Notes: generated by a model from the sequence alone, not told the origin. 30,575 nucleotides of DNA from Phaeoceros laevis (GCA_049999765.1 JBNGIQ010008545.1:1-30575), one strand, 5' to 3'. Counted from the stretch's first letter, positions 17,111-27,323 are shown. A program made the numbers and translations.

Positions 17111-19696
17111 ATGCTATTGGTCCAGTTTCAACGGCTGTGGACGCCTACAAGCGGTGGGCATTCCTACAGTCTACAACCGGGACGTGAATGTGGCTGCTTG
17201 CCGAAGGTTATCCAGAAGATGCACATTCGTAATCTGCAGCTGCCTAACACCCAAGCTGGCCACACGGAATGGGACCAGTGCAGTGGATTGGCAGGAGACA
17301 TTGTGGTGGCCGTATTTCCTGAGTCCCAGATTACGGTGGGAGTGCAGGCAGGACAACAAGACATACCCCCGCTCAGCCGACTCCAGGGACAAGGTGTTCA
17401 ATCAGGCTCTCGGGGTGAACAACCTCTACAAGCTTGCTTGGGTGCGTACGGGGTGCGGGGACACGCGCATGCGCTGGACAGAGGGAGTAGAGGGCCCGCT
17501 CAGCGCCAATCCGACCCGACTTTGCTAGATAATCTTGCCCACCCTCCCCGGTTGCCAGAATGCGGAAGGGGCGTAAGGGCAAGCAGACCGTGGGAGAAGG
17601 GACACCTAACTGAAGCTGTCGACGCGCTGACCGTCTTGGTTCAGGAAAAATCTCGTGTGTCAACTTCTCTTCTCTATGGTGTGCTCAAAAGATGTGTGGC
17701 TGAGAGAAATTTGGATGTGGGGCGACGAGTTCATCATCTCGCTGTCAAGCTTGGGTACGAGTCAGATGCATTTCTGAGCAGGCATATCTTGCGCATGTAC
17801 GCATGTGAAGGCAGATTACTAGAAGCGATCCATGTGTTCACCAGGGTGGCCAAACCAGACGCCTCCATGTGGTTTTCCATCATCTCCGCATATGGTAAAC
17901 ATGGGAAGCCCACACAGGCCATACAATTGTACCATGAGATGCGCAGGTCAGGTGTGCAGCCTGATGGTCCCGTTTTTGTCGCTGTTCTGCAGGCTTGTGC
18001 TCTTGCCCAAGATTTAACATCCGGCACCCAGGTGCACAATCATGTGCTGGAGACTGGGTTTCCGCCTAACTCCTTTGTTTGCAGCACCCTGGTGGATATG
18101 TATGCAAAATGTGGCAAGTTGGAGGTTGCACGCAAGCTTTTTGACACCTTGGCCACAAAGAATGTGGTTACATGGACTGCCATGCTAGCTGGGTACGCTG
18201 AGCATGGGCTGGGTCACGAGGCGCTTGCTCTGTATGAAAAAATGGAGCAGGACGGTCGAACTCCGCCTGATGACGTTACCTACATATGCCTCCTGAAAGC
18301 TTGTGCAAGTGTCGGTGCTTTGCAACAGGGCAAGCGGCTGCACTTGCAGATTTTGAAAAGAGGACAACTGAACGGTAACATTGTGGTTGGCAATTGCTTG
18401 GTGTATATGTATACCAAATGTGGGAATTGCGGTGAGGCGCGCATGATTTTTGATAGCCTGGTCACCAAGACTGTGGTGACTTGGAATACCATGATATCTG
18501 GGTATGCTGAGCATGGGTCCGGTCAAGAGGCGCTTGCCTTGTATGCTATAATGGAGCGTGAAGGCTTGATTCTACCTGATGGTGTTACGTTTGCTGGCCT
18601 CCTCAAAGCTTGTGCAAGTGCTGGTGCCTTACAACAGGGCAAGCAGCTGCATTCACAGATTTTGAAACGAAGGCTATTTGCAGGTGACGTTGTGGTAGGC
18701 AGCTCCTTGGTGGATATGTATGCCAAGTGTGGCAAGTTGGAAGATGCTCGCAGGGTTTTTGACAGTCTAGACAGAAAGGATGTCGTGGCGTGGAATGCCA
18801 TGATCAGCGGTTACAGTAGAAGTAATGAAGCCCGCAGGGCAATGGCTTGCTTTGAGGAGATGTTACTCGTTGGTGTCCAGCCCGATGACACCACGTTTAC
18901 TTGCCTGCTTGTAGCTTGCAGTCATGAGGGGCTGGTCAATGAGGGCCGTCAGTACTTCAATGCCCTGCGGGAACAGCATCGGTTGGTGCCTACAATTGGC
19001 CATTACAATTGCATGATTGATCTTCTTGGGCGGGCAGGCCATCTGGATGAGGCAGAGAACATGCTTTTAGCATGTCAGAGAGAAAGCAATGATGTTGGGC
19101 TGACGTCGTTGCTGAATGCCTGCAAGAGCCACAGTGATATAGAGCGGGGTGTACGGTGTTTTGAAAGTCTTGTGAAACTGGACCCTCAGTGTGCCTCTGC
19201 ATATATATGCATGGCTAACATGTTCGCAGATGCAGGTAGGTGGACAGATGTAGAAAGGATTGAAAAGTTGAGAAAGTCCGCAGGAGCTAGCAAGAAACCT
19301 GCAGTCGCAGGTATTGAGGTACACAAGCAGGTACACACGTTTGTTGTGGGAGCAAGAAGCGATGACATCTTGTGCAAGGCACAGACTACGAATGCACGTC
19401 TGAAGGAGGAAGGAGGTCATGTGCCACAGACCAAGTTGGTGTTGAAGCCACTGTCTGAGAAAGAGAAGGAGGATGAACTGTGCGGGCATGCAGAGAAGTT
19501 AGCTCTGGCGTATGGTCTCTTGAACTCCCCAAATGGCACACCTCTACTGGTTACCAAGAACCTTCGCATGTGCAGTGACTGCCACAGTTCCACAGAGATC
19601 ATGTCAAGGATCGAAAAAAGAGACGTCGTTGTAAGGGATGCATACCGTGTACATCGTTTTCAGGCTGGGTGCTGTAGTTGTGAAGGTCGACCTTGA
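17111..19696 (+). CDS. PPR-E: PLS-class PPR with DYW-type domain ending GRP, N terminus frame-shifted
   Basis: Predicted organellar RNA-editing factor, 861 residues, intronless. The first ATG (17111) begins MLLVQFQRLWTP, equivalent to MQHQRFWTP of its paralogs. From about 17180 to 17475 the homologous reading (DVNVAAC, WQETLWWPYFLSP, LYKLAWV) is in the +1 frame relative to the long ORF; two compensating indels therefore replace about 98 residues, including the PDF-like block, with unrelated sequence. Homology returns at LDRGSRGPAQRQSDPTLL. Repeats follow: L and S, three P-L-S triplets, P2-L2-S2, E1, E2. KKPAVAGIEVHKQVHTF replaces the PG box. The DYW-type domain (793-861) keeps HAEKLA, CSDCHSS, VHRF, CSC and ends EGRP. 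It is paired head to head with PPR-D. Confidence 0.87.
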   Translation: MLLVQFQRLWTPTSGGHSYSLQPGRECGCLPKVIQKMHIRNLQLPNTQAGHTEWDQCSGLAGDIVVAVFPESQITVGVQAGQQDIPPLSRLQGQGVQSGSRGEQPLQACLGAYGVRGHAHALDRGSRGPAQRQSDPTLLDNLAHPPRLPECGRGVRASRPWEKGHLTEAVDALTVLVQEKSRVSTSLLYGVLKRCVAERNLDVGRRVHHLAVKLGYESDAFLSRHILRMYACEGRLLEAIHVFTRVAKPDASMWFSIISAYGKHGKPTQAIQLYHEMRRSGVQPDGPVFVAVLQACALAQDLTSGTQVHNHVLETGFPPNSFVCSTLVDMYAKCGKLEVARKLFDTLATKNVVTWTAMLAGYAEHGLGHEALALYEKMEQDGRTPPDDVTYICLLKACASVGALQQGKRLHLQILKRGQLNGNIVVGNCLVYMYTKCGNCGEARMIFDSLVTKTVVTWNTMISGYAEHGSGQEALALYAIMEREGLILPDGVTFAGLLKACASAGALQQGKQLHSQILKRRLFAGDVVVGSSLVDMYAKCGKLEDARRVFDSLDRKDVVAWNAMISGYSRSNEARRAMACFEEMLLVGVQPDDTTFTCLLVACSHEGLVNEGRQYFNALREQHRLVPTIGHYNCMIDLLGRAGHLDEAENMLLACQRESNDVGLTSLLNACKSHSDIERGVRCFESLVKLDPQCASAYICMANMFADAGRWTDVERIEKLRKSAGASKKPAVAGIEVHKQVHTFVVGARSDDILCKAQTTNARLKEEGGHVPQTKLVLKPLSEKEKEDELCGHAEKLALAYGLLNSPNGTPLLVTKNLRMCSDCHSSTEIMSRIEKRDVVVRDAYRVHRFQAGCCSCEGRP

Positions 19697-21398
19697 GAGA
19701 GAAGAAGATTGCAGTGTCGAAGAGTTAGACCTCCCAGTGCTGAGTCTGCAGACACTGCTCCTGGAGTGATTTCCTGTCATGCAGCAGCGCAGAGGGTGGT
19801 TGCACTGCAGTCTGTAGGATTCCAGTTTCCTCACAAAAATGTGGTGGCAGACAGCGCAAGTTATACCCGAGCAGATTTACGGATGAAGGCAAAGTGTGGG
19901 ACGTCAGAGCTGCACAGAGGACCACCCGTTGTGTCAAAGAGTTGGACCTTCCAGTGCAGAAGGTATGATGCATTGCCAACGTCTTCTACTGGGTACCATC
20001 AGTTTCTTATCATGCGGCGGAGGGATGGTTGCGCAGTGTGTATTCCTCAAAGGAATGTTGTGACATGGTAGCCTTGACCGCACGTTATACCCATGGAGCG
20101 ACAAGTTGAGGGGGTCCTGAGTCTTCGGGAAAGTATACACCATGGACACACTGTCCTGCGTAGAAGACTGAAGAGTAAGGACTGCAAATTGTAGCGGCAG
20201 CTGGCCGAACCTTATATGAAGAGACCACCCGAGGATGCTCTCAGATCCAGCCCGTTGAAAAGCAGCTCCATGGGACCACAGAAGGTTGTCTGCTACCAAT
20301 TTATCAACATGCATGTAAGGTGCACTACCACGGTCAGGGAGGCTCACTGTAAGCTTACTGCGTAGGCAAGTGAGACTGAGTTGGCATACCTGGCATCGAG
20401 CTGCTCCATCTTCTTGGTAGATGAGACTCTCAGTAGGTCGACGAAGCTTTGGACGGAAAAACTTTGGCAAGGTTTTTTGTCCAGTAACGCCAGGTCGGTA
20501 TCTGACTACACTCGTAACCAATCCGAGGTCATGGCATTCCAACTGACCACATGCCGTGAATGAGGATCAGTTATTGTACAACAGTACAGCCCGAATACTG
20601 GAGGCGGGCAGGCCCGTAGAAGTGACAAGGTTTGTCTAAACAGATTACTATCAGTGTTGGCATGTGCGAACATAGGGCAGATCTTAAAACCCGGTGGAAT
20701 GTCACTCTGGCCTCTCATCTCCACTACCCTACTGGTGAAGAATCTCCTTGACTACCAGCTCTTGACAAATTTCCAGTTCGGCCCTACTGTTATATGTGTT
20801 CCAAACGTTGAGCCATAGCGTTCTCTTCCATCATGTAGGAGCAGCCCACTTTTGAGTACATCGGTACGCATGAGTATGCTTGCTGTCCATTTCCCAGCTC
20901 CAGTAACCACATAGGTTTGCTCCAACGAGGAGTGAAGATACATTTGGGAGAGCCTCCGCCGACCTTGGTTAGGTTGCGACAGATAGCAGAATTTTTGCAG
21001 AAAGCCAGACCTACCAATGTCAACACCTGATAATTGGGAACTACCGTAGTCCTGACGCTTCATACCTTGTTCGGCTTCCTACTGGTATGTATAGCTGATA
21101 TTCACCATACCAGAAGGTATCCACAAGGCGGAAGTTTGACCGGAGCTGGAAATAGGACTTTGAGCAGTACGTCCGTGACCTGGTTTGACAGCCACTACTG
21201 AGGACATGACAGAATGAAGCCATGATAATTCTAAGCATAATCAAGGAGACTGTTGTCATCGCCATGTGCTCCCCACAGATGTTAGGTCCGGAAAGGTCGT
21301 AAGTGATGGACACTTTGATGTCTGTGACCAACCAACTCAGCTTGCCTGTCTTCATCAGATCCGTCCGGCGAACTTTTGGCAGATATCTTGCTCACGTT
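19697..21398. other. Convergent spacer between PPR-E and PPR-F
   Basis: 1.7 kb without a gene I can support. It holds a diverged tandem repeat (entered separately). Scattered phrases such as PQRNVVTW followed by a stop (about 20045-20071, +) and HVVSWNAMTS (about 20515-20550, -) resemble PPR P motifs and may be old relics, but no run of motifs can be followed. A minus-strand opening of about 200 codons at 19934-20542 resembles nothing I know. Confidence 0.4.
19714..20100. repeat. Diverged tandem repeat, about 217-bp period
   Basis: GTGTCGAAGAGTTAGACC at 19714 recurs as GTGTCAAAGAGTTGGACC at 19931. The copies stay collinear through TTTCCTGTCATGC / TTTCTTATCATGC, GGTGGTTGC / GATGGTTGC, CCTCACAAAAATGTGGTG / CCTCAAAGGAATGTTGTG, and GTTATACCC in both. 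Many substitutions indicate an old duplication. Confidence 0.75.
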
Positions 21399-24300
21399 TT
21401 AAGTATTGGCAGCTTCACTCTGAGTATGCCTCTTGTCCCCAACTACGAATGTGTGCACAACTCCACCTAAGTCAGTCCAGCTCTGACCTGCCTGCTTCCA
21501 AGCCTTGACTTTTGCTCTCCTGGCCTGTATCTCCTTTGCTTCCTCCCACATCTCAGCCCTTGCAAAAATGTTGGACATCAACACATAAGATGTGGCGTCC
21601 TTCACATCGACGCTCACTGCAAACTCGAAGGCCTGATGCCCAATCTCGATGTTATTCCACTTCTGACAAGCAGCTAATAGGGTCACCCACACTGCAACAT
21701 CAGGTGGGAAGGGCAAGGTCTTGGCCATCTGGAGCGCCTCGTCCAGATGACCTGCACGGCCCAGAAGATCCAACATGCATGTGTAGTGCTCTACGGTTGG
21801 ACTGATCCCATAATCCGTCTTCATGGCCTCAAAGTACCTTCTTCCTTTGTCCAACAGACCCACATGACTGCAAGCTGTCAGCACACTAAGAAAAACCATA
21901 CCGTCTGGATGCATACCCTCCAGGATCATACTTTTAAGCAAGTCAAACACAACGTCACTGTTCCCTTGACGGGTATATCCACCGATCAGTGCCCCCCATG
22001 CCTCAATGGTTTTTTCAGGCAAGGAATCGAACACCTTCTGTGATTCAAACATGCTACCGCACTTAGCGTACATATGTATCAATGCAGCTCCAACAGCATG
22101 ATCACCTTGCAATCCTCTATCCTGAATTTGAGCATGGAGCTGCTTTCCTAGAGGCAGAGATGCTACACTTGCACATGCCTGTATAAGGCAGACAAATGTA
22201 ACAGGATCTGGAAACATCATGCCTTCTTGCTCCATACTTCTGTAAAGACTAAGGGTTTCCTGACCCATTCCCTGCTGAGCATAACCAGCAAGCATCGCAT
22301 TCCATACCACAACATTTTTGTGTGGAAGTTTGTCAAACACCTTACGAGCATCCTCTAGGTTATCACACTTTACATACATATCAATCAGGCACGTGCCTAT
22401 GACCACATCGGCTTGCAATGCCTGTTCCTCGATTTCTGAATGGAGCAGCTTTCCCAGCGGTAGAGCTGCTAGTTTCCCACATGCCTGAAGAAGGCATGCA
22501 AATGTGAAAGAATCTGGAGACGTGATACCTTCTTGTTGCATTTTGCTGAAAAGGGAAAGGGCCTCTTGACTCAGTCCCTGCTGGATATAACCTGCAAGCA
22601 TCGCATTCCATGTCACTACATTTTTGGCTGGAAGACCGTCAAACACACTGCGAGCAACCTCTAAGCTACCGCACTTTGCATACATGTTAACCAAGCTGCC
22701 GCCTAGAGCGATGTCATCAAGCAGTCCTCTTTCTTTAATCTGTACATGGAGCTGCTCTCCCTGATGCAGGGCTCCTGCACCAACACTTGCGCATGCCTGC
22801 AGGAGGCAAACAAAGGTGACGGGACTGGGTAGAGTGAGGCCTTCCTGTTGCATACTATCGTAAAGGCTAAGGGCCACCTGACCCATCCCCTGCTGGGCAT
22901 AGCCTGCCATCATGCCTGTCCATGTCACCGTATTCCTCTCTGGGAGTTTATCAAAGACCCTGCGTGCCTCCTCTAAGCTACCACACTTTGCATACATGTT
23001 GACCAAGCTCCCACCCAGAACCACGTCATTTTCCAGTGCATGTTCCTCAATTTGCGTATGAAGCTTCCTTCCCTGATGTAGAGCTGCTACACCTATGCTT
23101 GCACATGCCTGTAGGAGGCAGACAAAGGTGACACGACTGATCCGCCCGAGGCATTCCTGAGGCATACTACTGTACAGACTAAGGGCTTCCTCACCCATGT
23201 CCTGCTGCGTATAACCTGCCAGCATTGCAGTCCAGGTCACCACGTTTTTTTGTGGAAGCCTGTCAAACACTCTGCGGGCATTCTCCAAGCTACCGCACTT
23301 TGAATACATGTTGACCAAGCTCGCACCCAGAACCACGTTGCCTTCTAGTCCTTGTTTGGCAATTTGTGCATGGAGCTGCTTGCCTTCATGGAGAGCTCCT
23401 GCACCTACACTTGCGCATGCTCGCACAAGGTATGCAAAGGTGACAGAACTCGGTGCAGTTCCTTCTTGTTGCATAGTACTGTAAAGGCCAAGGACTTCCT
23501 CCCCCATCCCCTGCTGGGCATAACCTCCAAGTAGAACATTCCATGTCACCACGTCCCTGCATGGAAGGTTGTCAAACACCCTGCGAGCATCCAGTAAGCT
23601 ACCGCACCTGGTGTACATATTGACCAAGCTGCCGCCTAAAACCACATCGTGTTGCAGTCCTTTTGCTAGAATCTTTGCATGGAGCTCCTTTCCCTGATGG
23701 AGAGCTTCTTCACCTAAACTGGCACATGCCTGGAGGAGGCAAACAAAGGTAACAGCACCAGGTGGAGTAAGGCCCTCCTGCTGCATACGATGGTAAAGAC
23801 TAAGAGCTTCCTGACCCATCCCCTGCTGGGTATAACCTGCAATCATGGCCGTCCAAGTCACGACATTTCTCTCGGGAAGTTCGTCAAAGATTCTGCGAGC
23901 ATCCTCCAGGCTCCCGCACTTCGCGTACATATCAATTAGGCTTGTGTGAACAAAAATATCTGGCTTCCCAGGACTTGCAACGATCTGAGCGTGGACCGCC
24001 TTGCCTGCAGCTAAATCTCCCGCAATACTACACGCCTTGAGAACAGCTATATAGGTACGGTTGTCAGGCTTAACGGTGGACTCAAGCATCTGTCCATACA
24101 GTCGTATGGCCTGTGCAGCCTCTCCATGTCTAGCATACGCGAAGATGATGGCAGCCCAGTTATACGCGTCTGGTGTAGAGACCTTGGCGAACACACGCAT
24201 TGCTTCATCCAACCTCCCATGCGAAGCATAAAGACCGATAAGGTGGGTGGCCAAGAAGGCGTCTCCGTCAAGCCCACTTCTGATAGTGAGAGCATGAATG

Positions 24301-24710
24301 CGTCGGCCGAGACCCAGGTCCTTGTGCGCAATGCACACCTTCAGGACACGGTAGAAGAGATTGTTGGGTATCTTCCTGCACCCTTGCTGCACTAGAAGGT
24401 TCAACGCGTCTACAGAGTCAGTAATCCGTCCATCCTCGCATAGTTTCCTACACCTTCCAACATCCAAGTAGTCCTGAGGCGGTCCTTGCCGTTGAACTGA
24501 GGTGGATACCCACACATTCCTTCTTGCTTCCGACAAGGCTAACTGGGGAGCCACCCAGCCAGGCTTGTGCCGCTTGTCTGGCCAAAGCGCGGCCTTGGAC
24601 TTCTTGTGCTTGAAATCAGCGTGTCTGGGAGTTCGTCTCTTGCCCCACCATTGTGTTGGACCCGAAAAACACTGCTGCCATAAAACCTCCTGCAGCTCTG
24701 CTGGAGGCAT
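21399..24710 (-). CDS. PPR-F: long PLS-class PPR, E/E+ type without DYW, PDF-like N terminus
   Basis: The 1103-residue intronless product should be an organellar site-recognition PPR. The first ATG in the frame is at 24710 (MPPAELQEVLW). Residues 7-58 (24537-24692) match the OSB-type PDF motif: LQEVLWQQCFSGPTQWW, ADFKHKKSKAALWP, KPGWVAPQLAL. Repeats: initial L and S, then seven P-L-S triplets of about 103 residues that resemble one another strongly (QACASVGAGALHQG; GGSLVNMYAKCGSLEEARRVFD; TWTAMIAGYTQQGMGQEALSLY), then P2-L2-S2, E1, E2: about 26 PPR motifs. The tail (AGQSWTDLGGVVHTFVVGD) stops 11 residues later without any deaminase motif. L motifs carry two extra residues. It is divergent from PPR-G with 255 bp between ATGs and is a longer relative of PPR-D. 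Confidence 0.88.
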   Translation of the reverse strand: MPPAELQEVLWQQCFSGPTQWWGKRRTPRHADFKHKKSKAALWPDKRHKPGWVAPQLALSEARRNVWVSTSVQRQGPPQDYLDVGRCRKLCEDGRITDSVDALNLLVQQGCRKIPNNLFYRVLKVCIAHKDLGLGRRIHALTIRSGLDGDAFLATHLIGLYASHGRLDEAMRVFAKVSTPDAYNWAAIIFAYARHGEAAQAIRLYGQMLESTVKPDNRTYIAVLKACSIAGDLAAGKAVHAQIVASPGKPDIFVHTSLIDMYAKCGSLEDARRIFDELPERNVVTWTAMIAGYTQQGMGQEALSLYHRMQQEGLTPPGAVTFVCLLQACASLGEEALHQGKELHAKILAKGLQHDVVLGGSLVNMYTRCGSLLDARRVFDNLPCRDVVTWNVLLGGYAQQGMGEEVLGLYSTMQQEGTAPSSVTFAYLVRACASVGAGALHEGKQLHAQIAKQGLEGNVVLGASLVNMYSKCGSLENARRVFDRLPQKNVVTWTAMLAGYTQQDMGEEALSLYSSMPQECLGRISRVTFVCLLQACASIGVAALHQGRKLHTQIEEHALENDVVLGGSLVNMYAKCGSLEEARRVFDKLPERNTVTWTGMMAGYAQQGMGQVALSLYDSMQQEGLTLPSPVTFVCLLQACASVGAGALHQGEQLHVQIKERGLLDDIALGGSLVNMYAKCGSLEVARSVFDGLPAKNVVTWNAMLAGYIQQGLSQEALSLFSKMQQEGITSPDSFTFACLLQACGKLAALPLGKLLHSEIEEQALQADVVIGTCLIDMYVKCDNLEDARKVFDKLPHKNVVVWNAMLAGYAQQGMGQETLSLYRSMEQEGMMFPDPVTFVCLIQACASVASLPLGKQLHAQIQDRGLQGDHAVGAALIHMYAKCGSMFESQKVFDSLPEKTIEAWGALIGGYTRQGNSDVVFDLLKSMILEGMHPDGMVFLSVLTACSHVGLLDKGRRYFEAMKTDYGISPTVEHYTCMLDLLGRAGHLDEALQMAKTLPFPPDVAVWVTLLAACQKWNNIEIGHQAFEFAVSVDVKDATSYVLMSNIFARAEMWEEAKEIQARRAKVKAWKQAGQSWTDLGGVVHTFVVGDKRHTQSEAANT

Positions 24711-24965
24711 AGGTTCCGCTTCTCCCACACCACTCCACACCTGCTAGGTGCGTAAAACGATGAACTGGTACTGTCGACCCTTGATTTGTGGACGAGAAGT
24801 TATCGGAACGCTCCACTCTAATCAATAGTTTTGCTTTTCGATTTACCAATGAGACCGGTGCAGTGGAGTGGAATTGCTCTCTACTACGGTATCTTGGACT
24901 GGATGGACTGCAACTGCTGAAGAACCCTGCAATTGCTCCACCTGCAATTGTGCACCACCAACGGG
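24711..24965. promoter_or_regulatory. Putative bidirectional promoter, PPR-F/PPR-G
   Basis: Only 255 bp separate the two start codons. TTACCAATGAG with a CCAAT element lies at about 24843-24853 on the PPR-G strand and is shared with the PPR-C leader. There is no obvious TATA box. Function is inferred from layout. Confidence 0.5.
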
Positions 24966-27323
24966 ATGCAACATCATCGGATTTGGACGCCAAGAGGGGG
25001 GCAGGTTCACACCCTGGAGCTGGAGGGGAGTTTGAATGTGCCGCCCAGGCAATGGATTTACACAAGCCGCACATTCGTGCCCTGCAGTTGCTTAGCAGCC
25101 AAGCTAGGCATACCGGACAATAGCACTGCAGGAGAGCGGCAAGAGTTATTGTGGAGGCAGTATTTCTTGGACCCCACATTGTGGTCGGACTGCAGGACGA
25201 ACAAGAAGGGCGCCAGCTCCTCCTACTTCAGGCGCAAGGAGTCCAAGGAGCCCCTACGCCTGAACAACTTCTACAAGCCTGACTGGGTGGATGGGCAGCT
25301 GGCTGTCTTGGACAAGCGGGTCGGACGTCCTGCTCAGCCTAAATCTAACCCCTCGTTGCATCGTAATGCTGCCGCTCCTACGGTGCCAGAGTGCCAAGGG
25401 TACCGAACGGCTGAAGCTGTAATCGAACAACTTTGTGAGACTGGGCAGCTAAGTCGAGCTGTTGACGCTTTGACCGTTCTGGCGGAGACACAATCTCGTG
25501 TGTCCTCCTCTCTGCTGTACAGAGTCATCCGGAGATGTGGGGCTGAAAAAAATCTGGTGTTGGGTCGTCGACTTCATGATTTAACTGTCAAACTTGGGTA
25601 CCAATCAAATGCATTTTTGGGCAATCATCTCTTGCGCATGTATGCATGTCAAGGCCGGTTACAGGAGGCGGTGCAGGTGTTCAAAAGGGTGCCCAAACCG
25701 GATGTCTTCATGTGGTCCTCCATTATCTCTGCGCATGCTGAACACAGTAGACCTAGTCAAGCCATTCAACTGTACCATGAAATGCGCAGGTCAGGTTTGG
25801 AGCCGGATAAGCACATCTTTAACGCTGCCCTGCAAGCTTGTGCAAAAGCGGAAGATGTGGAATCTGGCAGGCAAGTGCATGCTGATGTGTTGGAGAGTGG
25901 CATTCAGCCGGACTCTTTTGTGTGCACCTGCCTGGTGGACATGTATGCAAAATGTGGGGAATTGGAAGATGCACGCAGGGTTTTTGACAGTACGGCCACA
26001 AGGAATGCGGTGACCTGGACTGCCATGATCGCTGGGTATGCGAAGTGTGGCAAGTTGGAAGATGCACGCAAGCTGTTTGACAGTCTTGCCACAAGGGATG
26101 CGGTAACATGGACTACTATGATAAATGGGTATGCTGAGCATGGGCTGGGTCTCCAGGCACTCGCATTATATGCAAGTATGGAGCAGGAAGGCCTGATTTT
26201 AGCAAACAGTGTTACGTTTGCTTGCCTCCTGAAGGCTTGTACAAGTGCTGGTGCTCTACAACAAGGCAGACAGCTGCATTCAGAGATCGTGGAAAGAGGA
26301 CTACTTGAAGGTAACGTTGTACTGGGGACCTGTCTCGTAAATATGTATGCCAAATGTGGCAAGTTGGAAAATGCACGCAAAGTGTTTGACAGTCTGGCCA
26401 CAAGGGATGCGGTAACATGGAATGCAATGATAAATGGGTACGGCAGAAACAATGAAGGCCACAAGGCTACCGCCTGTTTCGAAGACATGATTATGGCGGG
26501 TATTCAGCCTGATGACACCACATTTACTTGCCTTCTTGTAGCATGCAGTAATGCGGGCCTGGTCAGAAAGGGTCGACAGTATTTTGATGCCATGGTGAAA
26601 CAGCATGGCCTCAACCCGACAAGTGAGCATTATAACTGCATGGTTGATCTTCTTGGGCGGGCAGGCCATTTAGGTGAGGCGGAGAAGGTGCTGAAATCAG
26701 CTGGGCGTGGAAACGATGCTGTTGGGTTGACGTCATTGCTGAATGCCTGCAAGAATTATGGGGATATAGAGCGGGGAACACGGTGTTTCCAAAGTCTTGT
26801 TGAGCTGGATCCTCAGTTTGCCGGTGCATATGTGGTCATGGCCAATATGTACGCAGATGCAGATAGGTGGGCGGATGTAGAAAGAGTTGAGAGGCTGAGA
26901 AAGTTGGCAGGAGCTAGCAAGAAACCTGCAGCGGCAGGCGTTGAGGTGAACAAACAGGTGCATACCTTTGTTGTAGGGGATGAAACAAATGACATCTCAT
27001 GCAAGGTTCGGAGCACAAATGACCGTTTGAAGGAAGAAGGGAACCACGTGCCACACACCAAGCTGGTGTTGAAACCAGTGTCTGAGAAGGAGAAGGAAGA
27101 TCAACTGTGTGGGCATGCTGAGAAGCTAGCTTTGGCATTTGGTCTCTTGAACACTCCCGATGGCACACCTCTGCTGGTAACCAAAAACCTGCGGATGTGC
27201 AGGGACTGCCACTCTTCCACCGAGATTTTGTCAAGGGTTGAAAAGAGGGACATCGTTGTAAGGGACGCATACCGTGTGCATCGATTCGAGGCAGGGTCCT
27301 GTAGCTGTAAGGGTCGACACTGA
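24966..27323 (+). CDS. PPR-G: PLS-class PPR with DYW-type domain ending GRH
   Basis: Predicted organellar RNA-editing factor, 785 residues, intronless, sister of PPR-C. The ATG of MQHHRIW is the conserved start. The PDF-like block is present at residues about 60-117 (25143-25316) but worn by substitutions: ELLWRQYFLDPTLWSD (WS for WW), SYF for PDF, KEPLRLNNFYKPDWVDGQLA (LR for LW). Repeats from about residue 180: L, S, P, L, S, an extra S-like repeat (IAGYAKCGKLEDARKLFDSL), P, L, S, P2, L2, S2, E1, E2. The PG box is replaced by KKPAAAGVEVNKQVHTF. The DYW-type domain (717-785) has HAEKLA, CRDCHSS, VHRF, CSC and ends KGRH. It is paired head to head with PPR-F. Confidence 0.9.
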   Translation: MQHHRIWTPRGGQVHTLELEGSLNVPPRQWIYTSRTFVPCSCLAAKLGIPDNSTAGERQELLWRQYFLDPTLWSDCRTNKKGASSSYFRRKESKEPLRLNNFYKPDWVDGQLAVLDKRVGRPAQPKSNPSLHRNAAAPTVPECQGYRTAEAVIEQLCETGQLSRAVDALTVLAETQSRVSSSLLYRVIRRCGAEKNLVLGRRLHDLTVKLGYQSNAFLGNHLLRMYACQGRLQEAVQVFKRVPKPDVFMWSSIISAHAEHSRPSQAIQLYHEMRRSGLEPDKHIFNAALQACAKAEDVESGRQVHADVLESGIQPDSFVCTCLVDMYAKCGELEDARRVFDSTATRNAVTWTAMIAGYAKCGKLEDARKLFDSLATRDAVTWTTMINGYAEHGLGLQALALYASMEQEGLILANSVTFACLLKACTSAGALQQGRQLHSEIVERGLLEGNVVLGTCLVNMYAKCGKLENARKVFDSLATRDAVTWNAMINGYGRNNEGHKATACFEDMIMAGIQPDDTTFTCLLVACSNAGLVRKGRQYFDAMVKQHGLNPTSEHYNCMVDLLGRAGHLGEAEKVLKSAGRGNDAVGLTSLLNACKNYGDIERGTRCFQSLVELDPQFAGAYVVMANMYADADRWADVERVERLRKLAGASKKPAAAGVEVNKQVHTFVVGDETNDISCKVRSTNDRLKEEGNHVPHTKLVLKPVSEKEKEDQLCGHAEKLALAFGLLNTPDGTPLLVTKNLRMCRDCHSSTEILSRVEKRDIVVRDAYRVHRFEAGSCSCKGRH

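Noticed and set aside
19934-20542. 202-codon minus-strand opening in the PPR-E/PPR-F spacer
   Set aside because: No recognisable motif, and it overlaps the diverged tandem repeat; kept only as part of the spacer description.
24616-25179. 187-codon minus-strand opening across the PPR-F/PPR-G gap and the PPR-G N terminus
   Set aside because: It is antisense to the conserved PPR-G start and overlaps the PPR-F N terminus in another frame; no homology or codon pattern supports it.
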